From Winkia neuii subsp. neuii DSM 8576 (GTDB lineage: Bacteria > Actinomycetota > Actinomycetes > Actinomycetales > Actinomycetaceae): a DNA stretch of 64,000 nucleotides. This document shows, in pieces, positions 37,854 through 46,800 of the stretch. The DNA lies in assembly GCF_000420405.1 (NCBI RefSeq), contig NZ_ATUW01000002.1, forward strand, positions 1 to 64,000, written 5' to 3'. Position 1 is the first letter of the stretch. Every line of letters starts with the position of its first letter. A model generated the notes under the pieces. That model ran no database searches. It saw nothing but the letters and a program-made list of their open reading frames with translations, and was not told the DNA's origin. The position numbers were made by a program, and so were the translations under genes.

Positions 37854-38768
37854 TTAGCTGTGATGCGAAGAGGCGCTCCCCACAATCTTTACGCCCTCCC
37901 GGTCCACTGCCAACTCGTGCACGTCCCAGCGGCCTGCTCGGCCCTGCCTGCGTACGCCAGGAGAGACCGTTCCCAAAACCAACACGGTGGGACCGGCCCC
38001 AGAGATGACGGCCGGATAGCCCTCCGCGCGCAGCCAGCGTACCAGCCCCACAGAGGCAGGCATTACCTTTTCCCTATAGTCTTGATGAAGCCGCTCTTCC
38101 GTACCTGCAAAGAGCAGTTCTTCCCGTCCAGCTAGAGCCCTCACCAGTAGCGCTGCCCTTCCCGCCTGGAAAGCCGCATCTGCGTGGGGAACCATTTTTG
38201 GCAGTACCCGGCGGGCCTTAGCTGTAGAGAGTCTAAAACCAGGGATAAAACAGGTACACACCAAATTATCTGCTATTTGCAAAGGGGCCGCCTGGGCAGT
38301 TTCACCTTCCAGCCAGGAAACAGTTCCACCCCCAAAGATGGCGGGGGCAACGTTGTCGGGATGGCCCTCGAGTTCAGTTGCCAGTTGCAATATCTTCTTA
38401 TCGTCTAATGCCTCAGGCTCAGCCAAAAACGCTCTAGCCAAAGCCATGCCCGCCACTATTGCCGAGGCGGAGGATCCCAGCCCCCGCCCGTGCGGAATGG
38501 TATTCACGCACTCCAGCTCGAGGCCCACCTGCGGCGCCCCGGCGGCCTCGAGCGCTACCCGCAACGCCTGCACCACCAGGTTATCTTCCCCCTCGGCCAC
38601 CTGCCCCTCGCCTTGGCCTGATACTCGGACGTGAGTTTTTCCGACCACTGCCCGCGCACTAATCTCGTCGTGCATGTCCAAGGCCATGCCCAGCGAATCG
38701 TAACCGGGGCCTAGATTCGCAGTGGTGGCAGGAACGCGCACTCGCACCGAATCATTTGCTAGGCGCAT
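37854..38768 (-). CDS. thrB: Homoserine kinase
   Basis: A 304-residue GHMP kinase that phosphorylates L-homoserine for threonine synthesis. The N-terminal VRVPATTANLGPGYDSLGMAL, the ATP loop IPHGRGLGSSASAI and the C-terminal ISGAGPTVLVL are all family hallmarks. The ATG at 38768 is chosen since GAGGG lies 6 bases upstream and it starts 1 base after the hom stop. An in-frame TTG at 38783 is less likely. Threonine synthase, which usually sits between hom and thrB in actinobacteria, is not here. Confidence 0.95.
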   Translation of the reverse strand: MRLANDSVRVRVPATTANLGPGYDSLGMALDMHDEISARAVVGKTHVRVSGQGEGQVAEGEDNLVVQALRVALEAAGAPQVGLELECVNTIPHGRGLGSSASAIVAGMALARAFLAEPEALDDKKILQLATELEGHPDNVAPAIFGGGTVSWLEGETAQAAPLQIADNLVCTCFIPGFRLSTAKARRVLPKMVPHADAAFQAGRAALLVRALAGREELLFAGTEERLHQDYREKVMPASVGLVRWLRAEGYPAVISGAGPTVLVLGTVSPGVRRQGRAGRWDVHELAVDREGVKIVGSASSHHS

Positions 38769-38769
38769 G

Positions 38770-40050
38770 CTAACCCTCGACAACCAAGGTAGAAGCCACG
38801 TGCGAACCCAATTTCTCGAGCTTTTGGCGCACTCTAAAGATCGCCTCCCCCGAGGCTAAGTGGGTAGACAGCACCACCGAAATTTGATTTTCTGTTGGGC
38901 TTTGGTGAACCGCCGAAATCGACACGCCCTCGTCAGCGAAGACCTGCGCCAGCCGTGCCAGCGTACCAATTTCGTCCTCTACCACAATGCGCAGCCTATA
39001 GCGGCGCAGTGCCTTCGAAGCGGGCAACAAAGGCAGGTTAGCGTAGGAGTTTTCGCCGGGCGCACTTCCCCCGTGGGCGATATGTGAGGCACCTGCCACG
39101 ACATCGGAGAGCACTGCGGAAGCAGTTTGCACCCCACCTGCCCCCTGGCCAGTAAACATCAGGGTACCTGCGGCTTCGGCCTCGACCACAATAGCGTTGA
39201 AAGCCCCGTTAATGGTAGCCAAAGGAGAATCTTTAGAAACCAGTGCCGGATAAACCCCTAGCGAAATTGCCTCCCCATCTGCGGCCATCACGCGTTCGGC
39301 CACTGCAACAAGCTTTATGCGCTCGCCAAAAAAGGCTGCATCCAACGAATCCTGCTGGGAAATATTACGGATCCCGCAAGTAGGGACGTCGTCCAGAGAA
39401 ACCCGGGTGTGAAAAGCCAGAGAGGCCAAGATGGCACACTTCGCAGCTGCATCGAGACCGTCTACATCGGCAGTAGGATCTGCTTCGGCGTACCCCAGCT
39501 CTTGGGCCTTAGCCAGCGCCTGTTCGTACGTGAGCCCGGCATCCATCTGATCGAGCATGTAATTAGTAGTGCCGTTTACAATACCGACGACGCGATTGAT
39601 CCGATCCCCAAGCAGCGACTCGCGCAACCCATAGACGACGGGCACCGCGCCTGCTACTGCCGCTTCGTAGTACAAGTTGGCCCCTTTAGCGGCGGCCAAC
39701 TCGTACAGTTCCGGACCGTGGGCAGCTAGCAGCGCCTTGTTGCCCGTAACCACCGTTTTCCCTTGGCTCAAAGCCCGCTTTACAAGGGTGCGCGGCGGCT
39801 CAATCCCCCCAATCAGTTCGATCACTAGGTCAGCGCTGTCAATTACCGCGTTCGCGTCTGTAGTGAGAAGCTTGCGGTCTACGGCGCCGTCGCGCGGAGC
39901 CTGCAAATTCGACACACATATGCCAACGACCTGCAACGGAGCCCCAGCGCGAGCCTCCAGGTCACGACCTCGTTCCTGTAGCAATCGCACAACCTGGGTA
40001 CCAACGGTACCGCAGCCGAGAACCCCAATTTTCACAACTTCTCTACCCAT
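38770..40050 (-). CDS. hom: Homoserine dehydrogenase
   Basis: A 426-residue NAD(P)-dependent enzyme that reduces aspartate semialdehyde to homoserine. The Rossmann motif IGVLGCGTVGTQVV is at the N-terminus. The catalytic region includes GIVNGTTNYMLDQM and ADPTADVDGLDAAAK with the catalytic Lys, and the C-terminal ACT domain (LRIVVEDEIGTLARLAQVFADEGVSI) is the threonine-feedback sensor. It stands between lysA and thrB. Confidence 0.96.
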   Translation of the reverse strand: MGREVVKIGVLGCGTVGTQVVRLLQERGRDLEARAGAPLQVVGICVSNLQAPRDGAVDRKLLTTDANAVIDSADLVIELIGGIEPPRTLVKRALSQGKTVVTGNKALLAAHGPELYELAAAKGANLYYEAAVAGAVPVVYGLRESLLGDRINRVVGIVNGTTNYMLDQMDAGLTYEQALAKAQELGYAEADPTADVDGLDAAAKCAILASLAFHTRVSLDDVPTCGIRNISQQDSLDAAFFGERIKLVAVAERVMAADGEAISLGVYPALVSKDSPLATINGAFNAIVVEAEAAGTLMFTGQGAGGVQTASAVLSDVVAGASHIAHGGSAPGENSYANLPLLPASKALRRYRLRIVVEDEIGTLARLAQVFADEGVSISAVHQSPTENQISVVLSTHLASGEAIFRVRQKLEKLGSHVASTLVVEG

Positions 40051-40073
40051 TTTACCCCCGCAACAAAAGTAAC

Positions 40074-41453
40074 CTACAACGACTTATCTAATAAAAGTAG
40101 GTCCGCTACCGTCTCGCGCCTTATGACTTCGCGCCATTTTCCATCTTTTATTCCAACCACGCCAGGGCGGGGAACCATGTTGTAATTTGAAGCCATAACC
40201 CGCCCGTAGGCGCCCACGGCAGGCACGGCCAGAATGTCGCCCTCGGTAAGATCTGCCGGCAAATAGACGTTGTGAACCACTACGTCGCCCGATTCGCAGT
40301 GTTTTCCAACCACTCGGCACAGCGTTGACTCGCCCTCCGAAGGACGATTGGCCAGCACTGCAGTGTAATCGGCTCCGTAGAGGGCAGGGCGAATATTGTC
40401 GCTCATTCCCCCGTCCACAGACACATAGCGGCGGGACTTACCAGGCGCATAAGTGACATCTTTGATTGTCCCCACCCTGTAAATCATTACCTGGCTAGGC
40501 CCGGCAATAGCACGCCCAGGTTCGATTGAAATTCGAGGAATATCGGTACTTGCCTGCGCGCAGGCCAACTTCACAGCCTCGGCTAGGGCGCAACTAACCT
40601 CCTGGGCGGTGGGCGGGATTGGGTCTGCAGCGTTGTAGCTGATGGCGTAACCTCCCCCTAGGTCGACCTCGGGAACCTTCATTCCCTTTGCCAACAACTT
40701 GGCGCGGAAGGCCATTACTTTCCCGGCGGACTCTACGAAAGCATTCAGATCCAAAATTTGAGAGCCGATGTGAGAGTGCAAGCCGACCAATTCCAGATGT
40801 TTTGCATGCGCAATAGCATCGGCTACCGCTTCAGCCTGCCCAGTAGCTATAGAAACCCCGAATTTCTGATCCTCGTGAGCTGTAGAAATATATTCGTGCC
40901 CACCCGCATGGACTCCGGTGACCAAACGAATCATTACCCTAGCCCGCTTATGCAAACGAGCGGCAACGCCTTCTACTTTGGCGACCTCGAAGGGAGAATC
41001 GACAATAATCCTGTCGATTCCGGAGCGAACCGCTAACTCAATTTCCGCTTCAGACTTGTTGTTGCCGTGCAAACCAAGTCCCGAGGCTGGAGCCCCCGCC
41101 TTTAGGGCCAATGTGAGCTCCCCGAGGGAGGCGGTGTCAATGCCTAGCCCGGCATTTGTAGCAACGCGCACTGCCTCGGCACAAAGGAAGGCCTTACCAG
41201 CATAATTGACCGTGGCTCCGGCGAACCCATAGCCTTCCCAAAACGACTCGGCCATGGCCGAAGCCCACACCTGACATCTGCCGGCGAAATCGTCGATATC
41301 CCACACATAGGCGGGACTGGCATATTCACGTCCTATTTGCGGCAAAGGCACACCGCCTATTTGAAGCACTCCCTGCTTCCGCTGCGCGCTCCAGGGCCAC
41401 AGGTCAGGCCGCTGGGAGGGATCGCCAGCATAGTGGTTCGCCACCTGGGCCAT
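40074..41453 (-). CDS. lysA: Diaminopimelate decarboxylase
   Basis: A 459-residue PLP enzyme that makes L-lysine from meso-diaminopimelate. The Schiff-base lysine is in VNYAGKAFLC, HSHIGSQI and the Gly-rich EPGRAIAGP bind the cofactor phosphate, and CESGDVV carries the active-site cysteine from the partner monomer. Its stop is 23 bases before the hom start and its ATG is directly after the argS stop. Confidence 0.96.
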   Translation of the reverse strand: MAQVANHYAGDPSQRPDLWPWSAQRKQGVLQIGGVPLPQIGREYASPAYVWDIDDFAGRCQVWASAMAESFWEGYGFAGATVNYAGKAFLCAEAVRVATNAGLGIDTASLGELTLALKAGAPASGLGLHGNNKSEAEIELAVRSGIDRIIVDSPFEVAKVEGVAARLHKRARVMIRLVTGVHAGGHEYISTAHEDQKFGVSIATGQAEAVADAIAHAKHLELVGLHSHIGSQILDLNAFVESAGKVMAFRAKLLAKGMKVPEVDLGGGYAISYNAADPIPPTAQEVSCALAEAVKLACAQASTDIPRISIEPGRAIAGPSQVMIYRVGTIKDVTYAPGKSRRYVSVDGGMSDNIRPALYGADYTAVLANRPSEGESTLCRVVGKHCESGDVVVHNVYLPADLTEGDILAVPAVGAYGRVMASNYNMVPRPGVVGIKDGKWREVIRRETVADLLLLDKSL

Positions 41454-41454
41454 T

Positions 41455-43137
41455 TCACATCCTTTCAGGTGCCTGAACGCCTAGCAGATCCAAACCGTTG
41501 CGCAAAACCTGCCCCACGGCGTCATTTAGCCAGAGCCTAGCTACGTGAGAGGCTTCAACTGGGGAGTCTCCGCGCGGGGTCACGCGGCACTGACCGTACC
41601 AGGCATGGTAGGCACCAGCGAGCTCCTCCAAATAGCGGGCCACCCTATGCGGTTCACGCAAGCTCGCTGCCTGCGCCACAATCTCGGGATAACGCGCTAG
41701 CGTTCCCAGCAGTTCACCGTCAGCGGTAGAGTCCAATGCCTGCGGGGCAAACCCGTCCTCGCGACGCACCCCGTGTTCCTTCGCATTGCGTGCTACAGCA
41801 CAAGTGCGAGCGTGCGCATACTGCACGTAGTAAACAGGATTTTCATTGGTGTTAGAGGCAACCACGTCCAGATCCAGCTCCAACGTGGTATCTACAGACG
41901 AGCGAATCAACGAATAGCGCGCCGCATCCACTCCCACAGCCTCGACAAGGTCTTCGAGAGTAACTACGGTTCCAGCACGCTTTGACATGCGCACCGGCTT
42001 GCCACCGCGGACCAGATTGACAAGCTGCCCAATCAAGATCTCCATGTTCTTACCAGGACCAGCTTCGTCCCCGAAGGCACGCGCCATGGCATACATGCGC
42101 CCGATGTAACCGTGGTGATCAGCTCCCAGCATGTAAATGCACTGGTCGAAACCGCGATTGCGCTTGTTCAAATAGTAGGCTACGTCGCCCGAGAAATAAG
42201 CAGCATTACCGTCGGACTTTATAAGCACCCGGTCCTTGTCATCGCCAAATTCAGTAGAGCGCAGCCAGAGGGCGCCCTCACTTTCGAAAATAACTCCAGC
42301 ATGGCGAAGCCTGTCAATAGCCTCGTCAACAGCACCGGACTCATGCAGGGTCTGCTCGTGGAAAAAGACGTCGAAATCGGTGCGGAATTCATGCAGAGAT
42401 TCCTGAATCTCGGCAAACATGGCCTTAACGCCCTTTTCACGGAACACCTCCTGGGCCTGCTCGTCAGGTAGTTCGCGCGGATCTGCGCCGCCCTCTTCTA
42501 AAACCTGGGCAATTACCTGCTCTGCGACCTCGCCAATGTACTTGCCGCCGTAGCCATCCTGGGGAGTGGGACGCCCCTTGGCGGCGGCCAGAAGGGAAGC
42601 CGAGAAATTATTTATCTGGTTACCGTGATCATTGAAGTAATATTCGCGCGTCACTTGCGCGCCCGCAGCTTCCAGAACACGAGCCATAGCATCGCCCACA
42701 GCAGCCCACCGTGCTCCACCTATATGAATAGGGCCGGTGGGGTTAGCAGAGACAAATTCTAGATTCACCTTTGCGCCCTTTTGGCTCTGATTGCGCCCGT
42801 AGGCAGGCCCCTGCTCCAAAATTGTTTGAGCCAACTGGCCCGCAGACGCTGCCGAGAGCCTGATATTTAGAAACCCTGGCCCGGCAACCTCGACACTGCT
42901 AATGCCGTCGACGGTTTCCAGTTCACCGGACAGCAACGTTGCTAGTGCACGCGGATTAGTCTGGGCCTTCTTCGCCAGCTGCATTGCCACGTTGGTTGCC
43001 CAATCCCCGTGCTCACGATTTCGAGGACGCTCTACCTTTACAGCCGGGATTTCTTCGGCAGTGAGTGCAATATCGCCCCGTTTTGCCGCTCCGGCTAGGC
43101 AGTTGTGAATAAGTTCTGAAAGTTCTTCTGGAGTCAC
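41455..43137 (-). CDS. argS: Arginyl-tRNA synthetase
   Basis: A class I synthetase of 560 residues that charges tRNA-Arg. The HIGH-like motif is in [13 protein letters not shown] and the KMSKS-like loop reads VRMSKRAG. The N-terminal additive domain ([21 protein letters not shown]) and the C-terminal anticodon-binding helices are present. The GTG at 43137 gives the normal N-terminus. The frame stays open to 43266, but that part overlaps the start of the divergent focA-like gene and looks unrelated. The apparent AAGGG is too close to this GTG, so the exact start is uncertain. Confidence 0.93.
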   Translation of the reverse strand: MTPEELSELIHNCLAGAAKRGDIALTAEEIPAVKVERPRNREHGDWATNVAMQLAKKAQTNPRALATLLSGELETVDGISSVEVAGPGFLNIRLSAASAGQLAQTILEQGPAYGRNQSQKGAKVNLEFVSANPTGPIHIGGARWAAVGDAMARVLEAAGAQVTREYYFNDHGNQINNFSASLLAAAKGRPTPQDGYGGKYIGEVAEQVIAQVLEEGGADPRELPDEQAQEVFREKGVKAMFAEIQESLHEFRTDFDVFFHEQTLHESGAVDEAIDRLRHAGVIFESEGALWLRSTEFGDDKDRVLIKSDGNAAYFSGDVAYYLNKRNRGFDQCIYMLGADHHGYIGRMYAMARAFGDEAGPGKNMEILIGQLVNLVRGGKPVRMSKRAGTVVTLEDLVEAVGVDAARYSLIRSSVDTTLELDLDVVASNTNENPVYYVQYAHARTCAVARNAKEHGVRREDGFAPQALDSTADGELLGTLARYPEIVAQAASLREPHRVARYLEELAGAYHAWYGQCRVTPRGDSPVEASHVARLWLNDAVGQVLRNGLDLLGVQAPERM

Positions 43138-43254
43138 GCCCTTAGAATACCTGCTAATTGCCACCAGCACGCAATCGCGATCAGCCCAGCTGCCCGCGAC
43201 TAAAGTCCTAGGACCAAATACCGTGATTGGTAATTTATCGCATACACTTGCCAG

Positions 43255-44073
43255 GTGAGTACACAACTGAATTCCCCGTCAACTTCCATGGCTACCCCAC
43301 CCGAAACACTCGCGGCAGCTACCCGCGCCATGAGTGGAAAGGCAAACGTGGCCAACTCGAAACCATCACACACGTTCCTACTAGCCATCGCAGCCGGAGC
43401 CTACATTGGGCTCGGATTCATCTTCTTCGCCACCGTACAGATGGGGGCTAGCGCGCTGCCTCTCGGAGTGGCAAAGCTGATGGGCGGTCTAGTCTTTTCT
43501 GTAGGTCTAATGATGGTCGTAATGACCGGGGCAGACCTCTTTACGTCGACAACAATGACTCTTATCGCCAAAGCCTCGGGCAAGCTCTCGTGGGCAAAAC
43601 TTCTAAAGCACTGGGCAATTGTCTATGCGGGCAATTTCGTAGGGGCACTGCTCGTTGTAGCCCTAGCCTACTTCGGCAATCTCCAATCCGGCGGCAAGGG
43701 CGCCTTCGGGCAAATTATCGTCTCGACCGCCACAGCTAAGGTCTCGCACACTCCCCTGGAATGCTTCGTGTTGGGAATTGGCTGCAACCTACTAGTTTGT
43801 CTGGCCATCTGGATGACCTTCGCGGGCAAAACAGTGGCAGACAAGATCTTGGCCATAGTGGGGCCAATTTCCCTGTTTGTGGCCGCAGGCTTCGAACACT
43901 CGGTAGCGAACATGTTCATGATCCCCTACGGGTTAATACTTGGCGCAGGCGGGGAGCTAACGCTCGGCAACTTCCTTCTGGTCAACCTCATCCCTGTAAC
44001 AATCGGCAACATGCTTGGCGGGGGCGTATTCGTAGGCCTGTTCTACTGGATAGTAAACGCACCAAAAAAGTAG
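43255..44073 (+). CDS. focA: Formate/nitrite transporter family channel
   Basis: A 272-residue FNT channel with six membrane helices. The N-terminal half contains [15 protein letters not shown], typical of the family, and the [13 protein letters not shown] loop is the moving omega loop. [15 protein letters not shown] carries the second family motif. It probably exports formate in fermentation or takes up nitrite. The GTG start at 43255 (or the ATG at 43288) is uncertain, since neither has a clear ribosome binding site. It ends 11 bases before a strong terminator. Confidence 0.9.
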   Translation: MSTQLNSPSTSMATPPETLAAATRAMSGKANVANSKPSHTFLLAIAAGAYIGLGFIFFATVQMGASALPLGVAKLMGGLVFSVGLMMVVMTGADLFTSTTMTLIAKASGKLSWAKLLKHWAIVYAGNFVGALLVVALAYFGNLQSGGKGAFGQIIVSTATAKVSHTPLECFVLGIGCNLLVCLAIWMTFAGKTVADKILAIVGPISLFVAAGFEHSVANMFMIPYGLILGAGGELTLGNFLLVNLIPVTIGNMLGGGVFVGLFYWIVNAPKK

Positions 44074-44083
44074 CGTGAACCTT

Positions 44084-44119
44084 AGTGAAAAAGGCGGCCC
44101 GCGGGCCGCCTTTTTCACT
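44084..44119. terminator. Bidirectional terminator after focA
   Basis: AGTGAAAAAGGCGGCCC (44084-44100) pairs with GGGCCGCCTTTTTCACT (44103-44119) around a 2-base centre, a near-perfect palindrome with A and T runs on the two sides. It can end focA and also transcripts running left from tRNA-Arg. Confidence 0.9.
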
Positions 44120-44135
44120 CAAACTTTTGTTCTAC

Positions 44136-44146
44136 TGTGTCACGCA
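44136..44146. repeat. Third TGTGTCACGC copy beside tRNA-Arg
   Basis: TGTGTCACGCA, preceded by ACTTTTGT, lies 45 bases beyond the 3' end of tRNA-Arg, almost exactly as at tRNA-Leu (1840-1849). The intervening bases also share a TTTT-GT-TTATT pattern. See the repeat at 1828-1849. Confidence 0.5.
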
Positions 44147-44191
44147 ACTGTTTATGCACTACTTTTCCGTGTTATTCCACGGCTTTCGAAG

Positions 44192-44264
44192 CGCCCCGAA
44201 CAGGATTCGAACCTGCGACCTTCTGCTCCGGAGGCAGACGCTCTATCCACTGAGCTATCGGGGC
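44192..44264 (-). tRNA. tRNA-Arg (anticodon CCG)
   Basis: A 73-base tRNA with a 7-bp acceptor (GCCCCGA with TCGGGGC), a D arm with GCTCAGTGGATAGAGC, anticodon loop CTCCGGA (anticodon CCG, arginine CGG codons), and T loop GTTCGAATC. The discriminator is G and CCA is not encoded. It is flanked by the shared promoter-like block and the shared 3' repeat. Confidence 0.96.
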
Positions 44265-44276
44265 CTACGGCCTAAT

Positions 44277-44306
44277 ACTGTACCAGCGCTAGGCCGCTAA
44301 ACAGAA
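44277..44306 (-). promoter_or_regulatory. Putative tRNA-Arg promoter (extended -10)
   Basis: On the minus strand TGGTACAGT (44277-44285) is an extended -10. It lies 12 bases before the mature tRNA, the same distance as at tRNA-Leu, and is preceded by the shared TAGCGCTGG. The -35 (TTCTGT or nearby) is poor. Confidence 0.5.
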
Positions 44307-44319
44307 ATCCGCTGATGAG

Positions 44320-44769
44320 CTAATGTTTGCGATCGTAATCTTCGAGTAGCCCGATCCGTCGAGCATGGCGCTCTTCCCCAGTGAAGGCAGTGTCGACGAA
44401 GGTGTCTGCTATCTTTATGGCCTGTTCCTGCGAGTGCATGCGCGCTCCAATTCCGGCAACCTGCGCATTGTTGTGCAATCTAGCCAACTGAGCCGTTTCT
44501 TCAGACCAACACAGCGCCGCCCTGATGCCCTTTACCTGGTTGGCTGCGATCTGTTCGCCATTGCCCGATCCCCCCAGAACGAAACCAAGAGAGCCTTCGT
44601 CAGCCAAAACAGCTTCAGCGCAGGCTTGGCACGTGGGTGGATAGTCGTCTGCAGGATCATAGGCCAGCGGACCGTGGTCCACTACCTCGAAACCGCGATC
44701 GCAAAAGTGGGTTTTCAACGCTTCTTTGAGTTCGAACCCAGCGTGGTCCGATGCAATGTGAATCCTCAT
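44320..44769 (-). CDS. rpiB: Ribose-5-phosphate isomerase B
   Basis: A 149-residue enzyme that interconverts ribulose-5-phosphate and ribose-5-phosphate in the pentose phosphate pathway. The N-terminal IASDHAGFELK and the phosphate-binding GSGNGEQIAANKVKG-type loop (GSGNGEQIAANQVKGIRAALC) are diagnostic of RpiB and LacAB. Length is normal. It is followed upstream by the helix-turn-helix gene, 26 bases away. Confidence 0.95.
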   Translation of the reverse strand: MRIHIASDHAGFELKEALKTHFCDRGFEVVDHGPLAYDPADDYPPTCQACAEAVLADEGSLGFVLGGSGNGEQIAANQVKGIRAALCWSEETAQLARLHNNAQVAGIGARMHSQEQAIKIADTFVDTAFTGEERHARRIGLLEDYDRKH

Positions 44770-44795
44770 GGCTAGACACTATCACCAAGAATTCT

Positions 44796-45209
44796 TCAGT
44801 GGATCGCCTCCTCCTCGAGCCCCTTGCGCAGGTGCTCAGAAATGGCCTGCTCTGCGCAGGCCCGCTCTAAAGCCGCCCTCACGTCAGCCCCCAAAGTAAC
44901 CCACCGCTTGAGTTCGCCAGCCAATTCTTTGCGAGACAATCCCCCCGCTACGAAGCGCTTTACCGCCTCATCGGGGGAACCTGAACAACAGCCCGCCCTT
45001 GGGGAAGGGAGGCGTTTAGCAGAACGCAGCACTTGAGAAACGGAAGACTGCGACACCCCCAGCTCCTCAGCGAGCTGGGTTTGGTTCATTTGCCCAACAG
45101 CATTTTGAACTGCGCGCAAATAATCAATGTGGGCAACCTCCTCGGCTGCGCGCGCCCGTTTAGCCGCCGTGACAAGCTTCTTGTCAACCGGCTTTCTGAT
45201 CCAAGGCAT
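44796..45209 (-). CDS. Helix-turn-helix DNA-binding protein
   Basis: A 137-residue protein with one clear helix-turn-helix at about 54-75 (MNQTQLAEELGVSQSSVSQVLRSAKR), similar to Xre-type or LacI-like heads. A flexible Pro/Ser/Cys region with GCCSG and a helical C-terminal half (EAVKRFVAGGLSRKELAGELKRWV) follow. The family is not recognised. The ATG abuts the GDPD stop with no gap, so it is probably translated with it. A local regulator is possible. Its target is unknown. Confidence 0.65.
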   Translation of the reverse strand: MPWIRKPVDKKLVTAAKRARAAEEVAHIDYLRAVQNAVGQMNQTQLAEELGVSQSSVSQVLRSAKRLPSPRAGCCSGSPDEAVKRFVAGGLSRKELAGELKRWVTLGADVRAALERACAEQAISEHLRKGLEEEAIH

Positions 45210-45920
45210 TTAGCCCTCCCACAAGTCCCTTTGGACCAATAGTTTCTTCAGAAGCGAGGGCGAATCTGTCATTAATCCATCGACCCCAGCGTCAATCATT
45301 TTCAATATAGTTTCTGAATCGTCAACCGTCCATACATCCACAAACAATCCGGCCTCGTGGGCGCGGGCAATAAACGTTGGGGTGGCTAATTTGACCGGCC
45401 CGTACGAGGGCGGAATCTGCACCGCATCGGCGATTCGCCCCACGTTCACGCCCAGCCCCAGACGAAGGCGGGCAATTTCGGGCATGGTGAGGGCGGTTTT
45501 TATAGCTCCTGCACGCCTCAACCGCTTTACAGTTGCAGACGAAAATGACACAAAGCGAACCCTCTCGAGCTGGCCGCGCGCTACAGCCAAAGCAGGCAGC
45601 GCAACCGGTTCCACCTTCGCGTCAACATTGAACTCCACATTGTCAAAGCGTTCTAGCGCCTCGGCAAAGCGCAGCAGCCGGCCCCCTTGCGGCATACGGA
45701 AATCAGCCAGATCGGCCCAATCTAAATCGGCAATATTCGCGTCAACGCCGTAAGTACGACGCAAGTTCGGATCGTGGTGGAGCACCACCTGGCCGTCTCT
45801 ACTGAGGTGCGCATCTGTCTCGAGCCTCTTGTACCCCAGGTCGACCGCTCTAGCAAAGGCCTGCGCCGTATTTTCTTCGCCCTCTTTAGCCCCGCCGCGG
45901 TGAGCAAACGCCCTTAGCAC
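45210..45920 (-). CDS. Glycerophosphodiester phosphodiesterase
   Basis: A 236-residue TIM-barrel enzyme cleaving glycerophosphodiesters to an alcohol and glycerol-3-phosphate. The catalytic and metal motifs are FAHRGGAKEGEENTAQAF and LETDAHLSRDGQVVLHHDPN, with a C-terminal DVWTVDD. No signal peptide is visible, so it is cytoplasmic. A GTG start overlaps the stop of the M23 peptidase gene by 7 bases, so the two are coupled and may act in envelope turnover. Confidence 0.92.
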   Translation of the reverse strand: MLRAFAHRGGAKEGEENTAQAFARAVDLGYKRLETDAHLSRDGQVVLHHDPNLRRTYGVDANIADLDWADLADFRMPQGGRLLRFAEALERFDNVEFNVDAKVEPVALPALAVARGQLERVRFVSFSSATVKRLRRAGAIKTALTMPEIARLRLGLGVNVGRIADAVQIPPSYGPVKLATPTFIARAHEAGLFVDVWTVDDSETILKMIDAGVDGLMTDSPSLLKKLLVQRDLWEG

Positions 45921-46708
45921 GCGTCCTGGCCCACCGGAACTGCGTGATGCTCTTTCAACCAGGGCAACGGGTCTATAGGATCCTTGACCGGACGAATCTC
46001 GAAGTGCAAGTGCGGACCTGTGGAGTTACCGGTGGACCCCACCTGGGCAACCATCTGCCCAGCTTCGACCTTCTGCCCCACCTTCACCAATATGGACCCA
46101 GCCAAAAGGTGCATATAACCGGAGGAGAAAGTCTCGCCGTTTTCGAGTTTGTGCTCTATCTCGACGGTGTAACCACCGCCTTCAATCTCGGAGGCAGTCT
46201 TCACTATGCCGGGTGCAGTAGCGTAGACGGGAGTGCCTGAGGGGGCAGACATGTCAGTACCCTCGTGCAGCTTCGAAGTATGAAATAGCGGATGAGTGCG
46301 ATAGCCAAAAGGAGAAGCTATCGAATAGGAATTAGCCGGCAGAGGCTCCACGATCGAGTCAGAAGTGGCATACACCGAACGTTCCCCTGAACTGGCATAT
46401 TTGGCACTGCAGCGCCCTATATCTTTACTGGTGCGGACCCTGGCCACAGAGACGGGCGCGGCAACTGCGGTAAGTTGGGAAGTCGACTCGACTGCGGAAA
46501 CGTTTGAACGCACTTTCGCCCAGGTGTCACCTGCGTGGTAGCCGGCTTCCTTAGGCATGGCAATTGACATGTCGGCGCCAACAAAACCCGAAAGCGGGGC
46601 TGCCACAGTGATTGCTCCCAGGGCACCTAGAACCGCAAGTCTGCGTCCCATCCCCTGCGGATGCCTGCGGCGCCTTTGAGCCTTCCTGCGCTCAATCCGA
46701 CTTTCCAC
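45914..46708 (-). CDS. Secreted M23 family metallopeptidase (LytM-like)
   Basis: A 264-residue peptidoglycan hydrolase-like protein. A basic N-terminus (RRKAQRRRRHPQGMGRR) and a hydrophobic stretch (LAVLGALGAITVAAPLSGFVG) act as signal or anchor. A linker follows, then the M23 domain (about 150-264) with HPLFHTSKLHEGTDMSAPSG supplying zinc-binding His and Asp and STGPHLHFEIRP supplying the HxH. The active site looks complete. The GTG at 46708 is preceded by AAGGG at 5 bases, better than further in-frame starts at 46735 or 46747. Confidence 0.88.
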   Translation of the reverse strand: MESRIERRKAQRRRRHPQGMGRRLAVLGALGAITVAAPLSGFVGADMSIAMPKEAGYHAGDTWAKVRSNVSAVESTSQLTAVAAPVSVARVRTSKDIGRCSAKYASSGERSVYATSDSIVEPLPANSYSIASPFGYRTHPLFHTSKLHEGTDMSAPSGTPVYATAPGIVKTASEIEGGGYTVEIEHKLENGETFSSGYMHLLAGSILVKVGQKVEAGQMVAQVGSTGNSTGPHLHFEIRPVKDPIDPLPWLKEHHAVPVGQDAC

Positions 46709-46800
46709 TGTTTCCCTTTCGCTCGAAACTGTCACATCACGAAACAATAACGTTTATATTACACGAAGGCATCGAAATGTTAGGCATTCTACAGACAGTT

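Noticed and set aside
43138-43266. N-terminal extension of ArgS
   Set aside because: The added 43 residues do not resemble ArgRS and would cross the start of the divergent focA-like gene.
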